64,000 nt of DNA from Doryteuthis pealeii (GCA_023376005.1 CM042145.1:15560482-15624481); one strand, 5' to 3'. Counted from the stretch's first letter, positions 48,545 through 60,444 are shown. The notes: generated by a model not told the origin, from the sequence alone. Made by a program: numbers and translations.

Positions 48545-49070
48545 CTGTCACAATATCTGTCACAAGGCAGGATTATGACACAAGGTCAATTTTTAAGCAG
48601 ATACAGCTGGTTTGAATTCATTATTCATTCTCCTTGACTGATTGCCTAAATAAGGCTAAAGAACCTGTTGTGGCCTGGTTAGGGGCCAGAATAAAGACAC
48701 AAGAGAGCAAATGAGTTAAACAAATGTATTAACAAAAGAACAGTATTACAAACATATACAAATGAGATGGTTACACGTTGAGGCTGTCTTATTGGCTATC
48801 CGCTGAAATATCAACTCTCGCTTAAGTGCAGAACCTGCTGCTATTTATAGTTGGAAGAGTTCATTGCGTGCGTGGCAAATGACCATAACAGAACTCAATC
48901 TACCATACAATTTATTCATAGCAGCGGAAGGAAAACAGATGGACTGATACCTTTTTTAAGGCATTTAGATCAAAGTAAAATGCAATAGCCTTATCTCAGA
49001 TTTGAACTCAGGTCGCCAATTCCATTTCCTATGTGATAACCCATTACACTATGCATCTCCTCAACCAATG
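48545..49070 (-). mobile_element. SINE family 2, interrupted by a solo LTR
   Basis: On the minus strand from about 49070 the head GATGCATAGTGTAATGGGTT (A-box) and GACCTGAGTTCAAATCTGAG (B-box) is followed by the body, the LTR insert (48666-48890), and the tail TTAAAAATTGACCTTGTGTC near 48595. Removing the insert restores the uninterrupted family 2 sequence seen near 52690. Confidence 0.8.
48666..48890 (-). mobile_element. Solo LTR, family L2 (225 bp)
   Basis: The termini are TGTTGTGGCC ... CCATAACA on the plus strand. The flanks GAACC (48661-48665) and GAACT (48891-48895) form a near-perfect 5-bp target duplication. Transcription would run on the minus strand, where CTATAAATAGCAGCAG is a TATA-type promoter. 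The mirrored copy is at 51772-51995. Confidence 0.85.
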
Positions 49071-49373
49071 CATGTATACTTTTATTCTATCTTTATGATG
49101 GAGAAAAAAGTGCTCAATTTGGAGTTTTAGGTGAGATTTAAGGCCTGATAATCCCCCTGAGAGTGGGTGAAAATGGCCAATTTAGTGTCAAAATTAAAGT
49201 GCCAATTTAATATGATTTTTGATAGGATCGATGAGGAGTATCACATAGTAAAAGATGCGTTGAATTCTTGTTGAGAATTGGGAAATATGGGGTCAAAGAT
49301 GCCCCCAAAATGCCATTTATCTTTTGAATATATGAAACCAGAAAAAAACAAAACAGAAAAAAACAAAAATCTG

Positions 49374-49480
49374 TACATTAGCTACATAAATGAGAGTAAC
49401 CTCCCTTGTGTGTTTCACTTTGAGGAAGCTGTTTGTTTTTGGTCGGCCATTTTCATTTCACCATAAATCTACACTGTATA
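49374..49480 (+). repeat. MITE family E, partial
   Basis: ACATTAGCTACATAAATGAG, then AGTAACCTCCC, then TTTCACTTTGAGGAAGCTG and GGTCGGCCATTTTCATTTC. This is one half of the hairpin at 49799-50036. Confidence 0.75.
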
Positions 49481-49798
49481 CACTATAACCATTACACTAA
49501 GTGCATCTCCTCAACCAATGCATGTATACTTTTTATTCTATCTTATTTTATCTTTTTTGAATATATGAAACGGGGAGAATCTTTGTCTAACCTCGGGATT
49601 TAAAGGATTAAGTTTTAAAAAAAACCTGAAGGTACCTACTTGTAACAAAAGACACTAAAAAAAAAAAAGGGTATGCCGGCTGAAACATTGAAAAAAAAAA
49701 AAAAACCCAGAAAAAAAAGATATCTTTTTAAATCTATTTTTGTTGATTCTTTCACCATCACCAGCAGCTTTTCTCATGATACCAAAGTTTGCTAATTT

Positions 49799-50036
49799 GA
49801 ACATTAGCTACATAATGTGAGTAACCTCCCCTTGTATGTTTCACTTTGAAGAAGCTGTTTGTTTTGGTCGGCCATTTTCATTTCACTGAAAATACGAATT
49901 TTTGATTCAAACAAATTCATATTTTCAGTGTAGATTTACGGACGGTGAAAATGAAAATAGCCGACCAAAAACATATGGCCTTCCTCAAAGTTGAAATAAA
50001 CAAGGGAGGTTACTCTCATTTATGTAGCTAATGTTC
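49799..50036. mobile_element. MITE family E, full hairpin
   Basis: It begins GAACATTAGCTACATAATGT and ends CATTTATGTAGCTAATGTTC. The halves pair nearly throughout (CACTTTGAAGAAGC with its complement; GGTCGGCCATTTTCATTTC with GAAAATAGCCGACC) around an AT-rich loop. The mirrored copy is at 50614-50856; others lie at 31589 and 49374. Confidence 0.9.
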
Positions 50037-50306
50037 AGATTAACCCAACTATGTATAAGCTCTTCTTTGTATTTTCTGTCATGTTTTGTATTCTTCTCTA
50101 TTAAGTTTGCACGGGCAATAAAATAATAAAATATCCTTGTTATCATTTCATTGTGAAATCTTCTTAATGTAATTATGTTGATCAATGAATGACCATGGGA
50201 AACAAAATATTCTTAAAACCATTAAGCTTGGAAAGACATTAATCTACAATTAATTTTTGTTATTTTGTGTTTTATTATTTTAAAATCTTTTTACAACTAA
50301 TTTCAG

Positions 50307-50347
50307 AAATGAAACACTCCAATAAATTTTTAGATATTTTTTGAAAC
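50307..50347. other. 41-bp spacer at the axis of inverted repeat 2
   Basis: The left arm ends TTTTTACAACTAATTTCAG at 50306 and the right arm begins CTGAAATTAGGTTGTAAAAG around 50349. The 41 bp between have no complement. No N gap is present, so a continuous contig or read spans the axis. Confidence 0.85.
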
Positions 50348-50613
50348 CTGAAATTAGGTTGTAAAAGATTTTAAAATACTAAAACACAAAAATAACAAAA
50401 ATAATTGTAGATTAATGTCTTTCAAGCTTTATGGTTTTAAGAATATTTGTTTCCATTGTCATTCACTTGATCACATAATTACATTAAGAAGATTTCACAA
50501 TGAAATGATAACAAGGATTATTTTATTTTTTATTGCCCGTGCAAAACTTAATAGAGAAGAATACAAAACATGACAGAAATACAAAGAAGAGCTTATACAT
50601 AGTTGGGTAATCT

Positions 50614-50856
50614 GAACATTAGCTACATAAATGAGAGTAACCTCCCTTGTTTATTCACTTTGAGGAAGCCATATGTTTTGTCGGCTATTTTCATTTCACC
50701 GTCCGTAAAATTCTACACTGAAAATATGAATTTGTTTTGAATCAAAAAATTCGTATTTTCAGTGAAATGAAAATGGGCCGACCAAAAACAAACACAGCTT
50801 CTTCAAAGTGAAACATACAAGGGGAGTAACTCACATTTATGCTGAGCTAATGGTTC
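50614..50856. mobile_element. MITE family E, mirrored hairpin
   Basis: Complement of 49799-50036. It begins GAACATTAGCTACATAAATG and ends GAGCTAATGGTTC with small indels. Confidence 0.85.
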
Positions 50857-51589
50857 AAATTAGCAACTATTGTATCATTGAGAAAAGCTGCGGTGATGGT
50901 TGAAAGAATCAACAAAAATAGATTTAAAAAGATATCTTTTTTTTTCTGGGTTTTTTTTTTTTTCAATGTTTCAGCCGGCATACCCTTTTTTTTTAGGTGT
51001 CTTGTAACAGTAGGTAACCTTCAGGGTTTTTTTAAAACTTAATCCTTTAAATCCCGAGGTTAGACAAAGATTCTCCCCAGTTTTCATATATTCAAAAAGA
51101 TAAATAAGATAGAATAAAAGTATACATGCATTGGTTAGAGGAGATGCACTTAGTGTAATGGTTATAGTGTATACAGTGTAGATTATGGTGAAAATGAAAA
51201 GTGCCGACCAAAAAACAAACAGCTTCCTCAAAGTGAAACACACAAGGGGAGGTTACTCTCATTTTATGTAGCTAATGTACAGATTTTTGTTTTTTTCTGT
51301 TTTGTTTTTTTCTGGTTTCATATATTCAAAAAGATAAATGGCATTTTGGGGCATCTTTGAAGCCCCAGATTTCCCCCAATTCTCAACAGAATATCAAACC
51401 ATCTTTTACTATGTTGATACTTCCTCATCGAATTCTATCAAAAAATCATATTAATTGGCACTTAATTTTTTGCACTAAATTGCCATTTTCACCCACTCTC
51501 AGGGGATTATCAGGCCTTAAAATCTCACTAAAACTCCAAATTGATGCACTTTTTTCTCCATCATAAAGATAAATAAAAAAGATATACAT

Positions 51590-52130
51590 GCATTGGTTGA
51601 GGAGATGCATGATGTAATGTTATCATCATAGGAAACTGGAATTGGCGACCTGAGTTCAATCTGAGATAAGGCTATTGCATTTTTACTTTGATCTAAATGC
51701 CTTAAAAAAAGGTATCAGTCCATCTGTTTTCCTTCCCTGCTATGAAATAAATTGTATGGTAGATTGAGTTCTGTTATGGTCATTTGCACAGCACGCATGA
51801 ACTCTTCTCCAACTATAAATAGCAGCAGGTTCTGCAACTTAAGCGAGAGTTGATATTTCAGCGGATAGCCAATAAGACAGCCTCACGTGTAACCATCTCA
51901 TTTGTATATGTTGTGAATACTGTTCTTTGTTAATACATTTGTTTAACTCATTTGCTCTCTTGTGTCTTTATTCTGGCCCCTAACCAGCCACAACAGGTTC
52001 TTTAGCCTTATTTAGGCAATCAGTCAAGGAGAATGAATAATGAATTCAAACCAGCTTGTACTCTGCTTAAAAATTGACCTTGTGTTCATATCCTGCTTGT
52101 GACAATATTGTGACAGAATATACTCCCTAT
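51590..52130 (+). mobile_element. SINE family 2 with nested LTR, mirrored copy
   Basis: Head near 51600 (GAGGAGATGCATGATGTAAT, then GACCTGAGTTCAATCTGAG) and tail AAAAATTGACCTTGTGTTC near 52070, with the LTR at 51772-51995 inside. Confidence 0.75.
51772..51995 (+). mobile_element. Solo LTR, family L2, mirrored copy
   Basis: TGTTATGGTCATTTGC ... CCAGCCACAACA, with flanks AGTTC (51767-51771) and GGTTC (51996-52000). CTATAAATAGCAGCAG near 51813 is the promoter. Confidence 0.85.
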
Positions 52131-52207
52131 ACTGTATCAGAGAATTATATACAATTGTTTTACTGTCAATGATAGAGTGCAAAAATTTCCAGCATAAATT
52201 CATAGCA

Positions 52208-52295
52208 TCATTTATTGATTGATTGATTGATGATTGATTGGTTGGTTGGTTTGGTTTTAACAGCATGTCTAGGTTTATTTTATGCCTAGAGGTTA
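52208..52295 (-). repeat. Tail module, mirrored copy
   Basis: TTGATTGATTG then GGTTGGTTGGTTTGG, then TTTTAACAGCATGTCTAGG: the complement of 48371-48450. Confidence 0.75.
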
Positions 52296-52649
52296 GGGAA
52301 TTGCATACATTGTACATTTACATCATATTGTTGTTTAAGAATTACAGTTATATAATATCAAGTATTCCTATCTATTACAAATAATTTGCATAGTTGTATG
52401 GTTTCAAGCATTCTTATCTAAGACTAATAATTAACTATTATAAAATTTCTTTATTTGCAAATTGGATCATCCATTTTTTTTTTCACATCCAAGCCAAAAA
52501 AAATAAAAAATAAAATAATACTAATGATTACATGGTTTCAAGTAATTATTTCTATTTGTTTACATAGTTATATGGTTTTATATAACTAATAACAATTCTT
52601 TAGTAAAAAATTATAGCTTTAAGTAACTATTCTTAATACAAATAATTTA

Positions 52650-52800
52650 CAAATAATTACAAATGACAGGATATTGCTCCAGACTGATTGCCTAACCAAG
52701 GCTAAAGAACCCAACTGCCATTCAATTCAGCTGCAATCTGCTAAAAAATTGAGCTTGTGTCATATCCTGCTTATGAAGAGGATTTGGGTAAATACATACT
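52650..52800 (+). repeat. SINE family 2 tail, without LTR insert
   Basis: GATTGCCTAACCAAGGCTAA, then AGAACCCAACTGCC, then AAAATTGAGCTTGTGTCATA. It provides the empty-site sequence for the L2 LTR insertion; the mirrored copy is at about 47840-47985. Confidence 0.7.
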
Positions 52801-53444
52801 TGCTTTGGTTGAAGATCATACAAAAATTCCATTAGGGTTGGTGGTTTGTGATATATCCTGGTTAAGGGATATATTCTGAAGTTTCGTATTTGTATATTAT
52901 CACAGTAGTAATTGGTACATCTGTCGGTCGAGGTGTCGTCTAGCGAGTAAGTTAGCGTGTAAGGCATAAGGTCATCGGTTATCAAGTAAGTGTGGTCGTC
53001 GGTGTTAGAACCAACACAGTGTCGACTATTTATCCATGACACTGTCCAATGAGATTATAGTAAGGGGTACCCAGGTATTTACATATTCATTATATCAGTT
53101 TGTTTTATGGAACATCAACCCTTTTGGGTCATTGAATAAAGATATTTTGATAAACAAAGGACTCAGGTTGTTTACAGTACCTGCTGTTGCTTAAGCAGTA
53201 CCCAGTTAAGTATTGAACAGACTTATCGCTTCAGTGATCTAATGGGAACCTTAAAAATGGTATCAGAATTCTGTGAGTTAAAGTGAATTATCTATTTGGT
53301 TTCCTTTTTGTTTGCGTATTTGAGTTGATGGAAAGTTGTGATCTATCAGGATGCATTTTATGTTTAACTCACACAAAAAAGGCTTTAACACTGATCTAGG
53401 CACCTTAAATGGATATGGGCACTTCAACTAATCTACATCTACAT

Positions 53445-53610
53445 CACAACCTCCTAATTCACCAGTATAAAAATGTTCACCATTGAAGCAAGAAAACAAT
53501 CCAAAGTCCTGAAGAAGGTCTGACAGACCGAAACGTTACAACATTACATCACTACCTACAATAAACATCCATTTTCTACAACATCCCATGTTTGTCTACC
53601 TTTCTCCATA

Positions 53611-53612
<2 letters not shown>
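53445..53612 (+). repeat. Family B repeat, extra copy only in the right arm
   Basis: The core CTGAAGA, A, GGTCT-GAC-AGACC, GAAACGTTACAAC is present from 53509, but the presumed cleavage side reads ATTAC instead of GTCGAC. It lies in the 53265-53650 segment that has no partner in the left arm. Confidence 0.75.
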
Positions 53613-53642
<30 letters not shown>

Positions 53643-53650
53643 TATATATA

Positions 53651-55641
53651 CTAGACAAACGTGACCCATTGGTCACACATTGAGCTCTAGATAGATAATT
53701 GGGTTAGGGAAAAAGTGAGTTTGCAAAGTGAATTAAATTTTATTTTTTAATAAATACGGACAGATAATTTTAAAACAAACATTAAAATCATTTTGTAAGA
53801 TTTCTAAGAAAGGGAACGTTTGACCTAATTTAAGCTACTGGCTTGTGAACCTTTACATACAAATATATTTCATACTCTCTAAATCACTTTCTTTATTCTC
53901 ACAGAGAAACTAATATATATAACAAGGAGGTAATCGAGATATATATAGAGAGAGGAACAGTGACAGGCAGAATGTGAAATAAAAGACAGGTCAGTTTTTG
54001 ACTTAATTACAAATTACGACAAAATTAGAACAAATTAAAATGCTTTTTTTTTTTTTTTTCAAACATAACTCAATCTAGAACTAAGGAATATTTTGATATG
54101 AATTTTATGTCATTAAACTAAATAGTAAAAAAAATCATTGATGCTCTCAGCTTTTGTATAAATAATAGATATATGACTATCTTTTATTATACAAAAGCTG
54201 AGATTATCAACTTTCCTTTCCTAAAGGATTTTTTCCTAATATATTTTAATGATACAAACCTTATCCCGGAGTATAATTCAGTATCTAATCTAATCATTGT
54301 TTTAAAAAAATTCCATCTAATTTAATTCTATTAGTCGTAATTTGCAATTAAGTAAAAAAATTAACCCATCTCTGTCTTTACTATCTGCCTGTTTATTTTT
54401 CTATACACTCTCTCAATATTCTTTACTGTATCTACTCTCATAAGCGGGACAAAGAAAAGAAAAGAGGGAACACAATTTTCTTTCTAACATTTGATTAAAG
54501 GGGGTTAACTGCCTGATGCTTGCTGCTAGCGCAGTCTTTGTATCTATCTCTCTCCACTATCAGCATGGTTGAGAAGAGAAAGAAAGAGTGTTCCCTTCTT
54601 AACACTTAAATAAACAGAAAGTGACTGGCTCTCTTTTTCTCTCTCTCTCAGATCTGGTTGTATATATTCTTTTTTAAATTTATTCACTTTGCAAACTATT
54701 AATTTGTTCAAGTTTTGAAGAATTTCGTCTGTTCTCCTTTATATTTAAAAAGTTTGTTTTTTTAATAAACTTTCAATTTAACTCAAAAATCTACTTAAAA
54801 TTGTTTAATTTCTAAAAAAAAAAATGTTAAGATTCGTAATGTGACTTGGTTTAAAAGATAAATAAATAAAATTGATGGGGCTATTGAAGAAATGCTTCCT
54901 TAAAAAAAGGCGGTGTTCACTCAAAAAAAGTCCCTGCTGAAAAAACAATCTTTGCTAAAGGTGTTTTTCCCGAAAAGTGATATTTTACCTCCTCCTTTAC
55001 ACATTCCAGTTTTTTTTTACAACAAATAAATGTAAATTTTTAACCCCCCCCTTCTTTAAAATATTTTAAGCAGGGGGGGGGGGCTAAATATTTATCTTTA
55101 CTTGTCGATAAAAATAGGGCTTACTTGTAACGCCTTCAACCACGAAAAAGTAATTTTCGATAAAAACGTCTTCAATCAGCTAAAAAATTCATTTTGTATT
55201 TTCATTTTACTTTAACATCTTTATGGTATTAACATAGTTATTAAATTGATATTTGTTTTAAAATTAGACGTTTCATATCATAAATGAATTGTAATTATTA
55301 ATTTACTCTAGCAGAAATACCTAATTAAGTCAGAAAGTTTTGAAATAAAATAACTGATGTATATAAAATTCATTTATTGATAAATCAACAACGAAAATTT
55401 CATTAAAATTGGAAATTTTCTGATTTTTGGTAATTTTTTCAATCGGGGGGGGGGGATAAATTTATTTTATAAAATACAGATTTTACGTCATCTTAGACAG
55501 CGTTGATGGTTATGTTTACGATAAATTTGCCCAAAATTGACCCAAAAAATAGTTTAAAATGTATTTAAAAATAAATTACATTATTTTTTAACAAAATAAT
55601 TGGAGCTCAATGGGTGACCCAACGGGTCACATCATTTCTAG
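53651..55641. mobile_element. Family T element, 2 kb, both inverted ends present
   Basis: The left end is CTAGACAAACGTGACCCATT, then GGTCACACATTGAGCTC. The right end, read inward, is CTAGAAATGATGTGACCCGT, then TGGGTCACCCATTGAGCTC. The ends are about 39 bp, and each holds its own GTGACCC/GGGTCAC palindrome. The interior is AT-rich without a coding frame. It abuts a TA microsatellite at 53612-53650. Confidence 0.65.
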
Positions 55642-55764
55642 TGTTATATAAAAATAAATGTAATGTTGGTGTTAGCAGAGGTTGGTGGTAGGAGATTTTC
55701 CTTTTTCTCTCAGATAAGGTGTAGTTAGCAATGGAGTTCTGATAATTGATGCCACAGGTGTTAT

Positions 55765-55950
55765 TCACAACTTCCTAATTCACCAGTATGAAAATGTTCA
55801 CCATTGAAGCAAGAACTCAATCCAAAGTCCTGAAGAAGTCTAACAGACTGAAACGTTACAACGTCGACATCACTACCTACAATAAACATCCATTTTCTAC
55901 AACAACCCGTGTTTTGTGTACCTTTCTCCACATACTGTCGGATTAATTTC
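55765..55950 (+). repeat. Family B repeat with best hammerhead-like core
   Basis: From 55827: GTC, CTGAAGA, a five-pair stem AGTCT/AGACT with loop AAC, GAA, a stem III ACGTT-AC-AACGT, C17 at 55865, then GAC. In this copy stem II directly follows CTGAAGA with no extra base, so all core positions match the hammerhead consensus, including the variable seventh position. Repeat flanks match 44960-45160. Confidence 0.7.
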
Positions 55951-56514
55951 CTCTTATTTCTCACACACACACACACACACACACCACACATGTATATATA
56001 ACTTAGATACTCATGTTTGGGAGATAATCTATGAGTAATATTTTTATATAGATGTAATAGGTTGAAATCAAACATAATGAGAAACACTGGGAACAACCAT
56101 TGGCTTCAGAAATTAGGTAATCCTTAACTATTTCCTCGTAAATTCCTACCATAAAATAAACTGAACCCTCATTTTATGTCCGTGTTTTTGCAATAAATGT
56201 TTATTTTTTTTGCACCCGTTATTTTACAATACTAAATATATTTTCTTTATTCATTTTAATATTCACTTCAATGTGTATATTCTAAAAGTTTTATTTTTTG
56301 TGAGAATGGTTAGTTTTAAAAAGGGGACTCAGTTTTACAATTTAGGCATAAATAACCATGTCTACCTTTCTCCACATACTTATTTCTCACACACGCACAC
56401 ACACACACACACATGTATATATAACTTGGTACTCATGTTTGGGAGACAATCTATATATGAGTAATAATTTTTATATAGATGTAATTTATCAACCATTGGC
56501 TTCAGAAATTAATT

Positions 56515-56575
56515 CATGTTGTAATGGTTAGCAGGCTCCACCTGCAGACCTTTGTTAGTGAGTTAAATTCTGGCA
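56515..56575 (+). repeat. SINE family 3 head fragment, mirrored
   Basis: ATGTTGTAATGGTTAGCAGG, then TTAGTGAGTTAAATTCTGGC: the complement of 44335-44395. Confidence 0.5.
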
Positions 56576-57610
56576 TTGTTATAAAGTTTAATACAATGCC
56601 AGAATTTAACTTAACCCAAAATTGACGTAAAACCTTTTTGCAAAATGAATTTAGCGCCCCCCACTACAGAAAATAATTTACCAAAAATCAGGGAATATTT
56701 GATTTTAATGAAATTTTCAGTGTTGATTTATCAATGAATAAACTTTATAATGCATTATTTATTTTATTTCAAAACTTTCTCATTTTTTTTCAGGTCACTT
56801 AATTTTCACCCCCCCCCCCCTATTTTGGAGGCATAACATTTTGGCGAGTTGGTCAGTTTTCTGTACTAATTACAGTATAAATAAAGAGATAAAAGGAACC
56901 GAAGTTATGAACAGATTATCAATATTTTTTCTGCTTAAAAAGGGTGGGGGCTAAATTTTCAATAGAGTTTTTCTTCAAAACTTATTACTTTTTGCACCTA
57001 AAATAAGGTTTGCATTAAATAGATATTTATTTCTAGAATCTAAAAATATAACATTTTAAACTTAACATCAGGATTTTCATATTTTTTAATGAATTTTTTA
57101 TATTAATTTTTCATAGCAGAAATACTTAATTAAAGTTTTGAAATAAAATAACTGATGCATTATAAAAATTCATTAATTGATAAATCAATACTGAAAATTT
57201 CATTAAAATCGGATTATTCCCTGATTTTTGGTAAATCTTTTTTGCAATTGTGAATGTTACATTAAATTTGTAAACAATCCATTTTAGCCATTTTAAACCA
57301 GCGTCTCAGATTGAAAGCGATTGAAATTGACTGAAAAAATCGTTTTAAATGTATTAAAAATGAATTAAATGTGTAATATTATTTGCTTTTTTATTGATGG
57401 TCATTATGTTACTACTTATCAATTTAGACAAAAGTTTGACCTTAAATAATCGATTTAATTAATTTTAATTCGTTTTTAAAAAACATTATCAGACTTTAAC
57501 AGCCGATTTTTGGGTATAGCTATATTAAACTAAACTAAGCTTAGTGAATTTTTTAAAAAAGAAATTGAACATTTGAATGTCAACATTTTCATTTACTGTT
57601 TTGTTTTTAG

Positions 57611-58305
57611 GTCTGCCCAAAATAATCCATTACACACCAGCACTCTTGTATAAAACAACAAAAAATGAACATTATGTTACAATTATTCCAATGAAAGTAA
57701 ACAACGGAAGTTACTCATTCAAAGTCCATAAAAATTCGACCATCACCCGCCGATGATGATAACAAAAGAACTGCAGAAGACCAATGCAAGGATTTCTGCT
57801 TTTCATCCTTACCGAAAAGATGTTAGAAAAAACATTCAACTTCCAGGAGTTTCTTATTCTTTGGATGAGCAAAGATTTTCTCTAGAGGATATTGCAAAAG
57901 CAATTTATACTTATCCTGAATGGTCAGCGGAAAACCTCAACCATCAAACAAATAATGTTCGGAAAAACTTTTGTTTCTGCACAAAAACCTCAAAGGTTAA
58001 AGAATGATAGACATGTGGTAAGTGAAGACTGTGATACAGAACTAAATGAAAATCTCAGTGGAGAGTTAATTGTATTCAACCAAAACAGACCTCGTGCAGA
58101 TACAAACAGATGAACCTAGAAGTAAAGGATTCTGTACCAGGAATCAGCTTGGAGTCGGAGTCAAAAAGAAATAAAAGTTCCGCAGGGCAGAGTTCCCAAG
58201 TCGGCACTCGTCTAAAGTCGGAATCAGGCAGCACAAAGTAAGACCCATACCGCATCCTCATCAATGCCAAAGGAACAATTGATTCTTAATTCCAATTCAG
58301 CAAGA

Positions 58306-58340
<35 letters not shown>

Positions 58341-58463
58341 ATGATAAGAAGAAGGAGGAAGAGGAGGAGGAGGAAGAGGAAGGTTATTCCAAACCAACTA
58401 TAGACACAAATATGTCTTTGATGGAAAAGATAAAAGAATTGGAAACCCGGAAAAATATTCCAA
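57611..58463 (+). pseudogene. Mirrored copy of the formin long exon, frameshifted
   Basis: It has the same acceptor (TTGTTTTTAG) and donor (TTCCAA|GTAAGA) as 43190-42336. Relative to that copy it has one-base indels near 57618, 57728, 57959, 57977 and 58093, one inside the GAT run near 58340, and an extra C near 58245, so no long frame survives. The pattern is typical of read error as much as of decay. It shares the TACCGC context that breaks the frame in the left copy. Confidence 0.8.
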
Positions 58464-58489
58464 GTAAGAATAAACAATTTTGAATTCTA

Positions 58490-58685
58490 TTATTTGTCTG
58501 AATTTTTGTGGTGAGGCTTGATGTGCATTATTTTGATTTTTCGGACTGTTGTCCTCATCTTTATTGTGGAATATACATACACAACATTACAGCCATTGTA
58601 CCCTTCTTAAAAGTGTTGAAGCGTACAGTGTCCGAAACGTTGTATATATATATATTTCACAATAAAGATGAAGACATCAGTAAAA
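58490..58685. repeat. Foldback family A relative, mirrored
   Basis: Complement of 42110-42310, including GTGTCCGAAACGTTGTATAT near 58630. Confidence 0.65.
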
Positions 58686-59032
58686 AAAAAAAAAAAATAA
58701 TACAGTTTTGAGTTCTTTAATCTTTTTTTTTTTTCAGTTGGTTCCAATTATTAAAAATGACTAAACTGTTAAGTGGGTAGTTAATTCTTTGCCTACTTTA
58801 AGCTGCTCACTGTGGCTCTCCCACAACTTTGATCCTACAGTAAGCAGTGGCTCTCACAAAAACTGATGGTTAGTTTACTATAATTGAGCAGAATGACAAA
58901 GATTACAATGAATTATAGGATTTTATTTGAATATAATGAGTTCTGAGTAAATAGATAGTGAACTTTGAAATATCCAATCATACAGGTAAAAGTTACCAAG
59001 AAATTTTATACACACACACATGTATATATATA

Positions 59033-59270
59033 TACAAGGTGTGTCAAAAAAGTATTGAGATTTTTGTACTTTTTGACACACTTGTATTCTGAAAAAAAAA
59101 ATGTTGCATTCATTCTTCATTTCTATCCTGGTAAATATAGCTTTAAACTTGGTACTTTATTGACACACCTTGTATTCTGAAAAAAAATGAATGAATGGAC
59201 GTTATTTTTTTTCAGAATACAAGGTGTGTCAAAAACATACAAAAAATCTTGATACTTTTTTGACACACCT

Positions 59271-59275
<5 letters not shown>
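59033..59275. mobile_element. Mariner-like terminal-repeat cluster, mirrored
   Basis: Five TACAAGGTGTGTCAAAAA-type ends in alternating orientation, the complement of 41522-41766. Confidence 0.75.
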
Positions 59276-59312
<37 letters not shown>

Positions 59313-59616
59313 ATATTTGTTTGTTTACTTAACCTCATATATATATATATATTATATAATATGAGGTTAAGTAAACAAACAAATGTGTTTATTTTATATG
59401 CTTTAAGCCGATAATTTTTGGAGGATATGTGCTTAATTGAAGTCATACCTAATTTTGAAAATTAATTAGTTAATAATTAATGAATTTAGGCGGCATATAT
59501 GTTCAAATGTAAAGCTAAACAAATCGAGAAAATGTCAATCCCTGAATGTACATTTCGACCTATTATCGAATGACTATATATATATAATATATAATAATAT
59601 ATATATATATAATATA

Positions 59617-60109
59617 TGGGTCATTCGATAAATAAGGTCAATATTGCATGAGGAGTTGGCAATTGGAACATTGTTTACACTTACACCTTTTTTAAAGAAA
59701 TCAATAATAATGGCTCCATTCATGTCACAGAAGAACTTCAGGATGACATTATTTACTGACAATTATTTACAAAATGGGTTTTTTTATCCGTTTGTTCCAA
59801 TTGTTAAAAATGACGAAACTGTTAAGTGGGTAGTTAAGAATATTGTAGTGAATTACAGGATTGACAAAAACATTAAAAGAAACAGTGAAAAAAAACTGGA
59901 CCATTTTTATTTGCCACAAATTTTAATGAAACTTCAATGGTCAATATATTTGATAGAAGATTTAAAAATCGAAAGCCTTCTAATGAAGCTGAGTTATTCA
60001 ACATATTGATTGATTATTGGCAATAAATATCACGTGATATTTGCCAATCACTTTCTGAAAGCATGACCAGCTGCTGTCAGGTTCTAATTGCTGTTAATGG
60101 AATGACCCA
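59617..60109 (+). mobile_element. TGGGTCATTC-ended element, mirrored and better preserved
   Basis: It starts TGGGTCATTCGATAAATAAG and ends TTAATGGAATGACCCA, giving paired ends about 490 bp apart. The plus frame 59644-60009 (121 codons: MHEELAIGTLFTLTPF, later PFVPIVKNDETVKWVVKN, then KLDHFYLPQILMKLQW) is the longest in the element. No transposase motif (DDE/D or helix-turn-helix) was recognised. Confidence 0.6.
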
Positions 60110-60444
60110 TCAAATATCAAATGGTCATAAAATTGTCCTAACTTATCATAAACATCATTAATTGTCCTCAATTCTCTTAATAACTTATCTATATCAGCTG
60201 TCTGTTGTTTTTTTGTTTTGTTTTTTGGGGGGGGTGTTTTTTTTGGGGGGGGGTCCAATACTGTATATGCAATGGGTTTGTAGCAAAAGTTAGCTTAATA
60301 TTGTAGCAGAGGAGTTTTAATGCTGAAATGAATTATAAAATTTCAAAGAGTCCAGGCAGAACTGAATAAAATTATCTTAAAGATATCATGTACATCCTTG
60401 TTTTTGAATATATAATATATATATATAATATATATATATATATA

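Larger units (their letters stand above)
37138..50306. repeat. Left arm of inverted repeat 2 (13.2 kb)
   Basis: Reading 50306 back to 37138 matches 50348 to 64000 on the opposite strand. Landmarks pair throughout: formin exons (42336-43190 with 57611-58463; 38479-38600 with 62468-62588), the 225-bp LTR, the mariner-end cluster, a hairpin (40121-40346 with 60445-60670) and family C. The window ends while still pairing, so the true left limit may lie below 37138. Confidence 0.93.
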
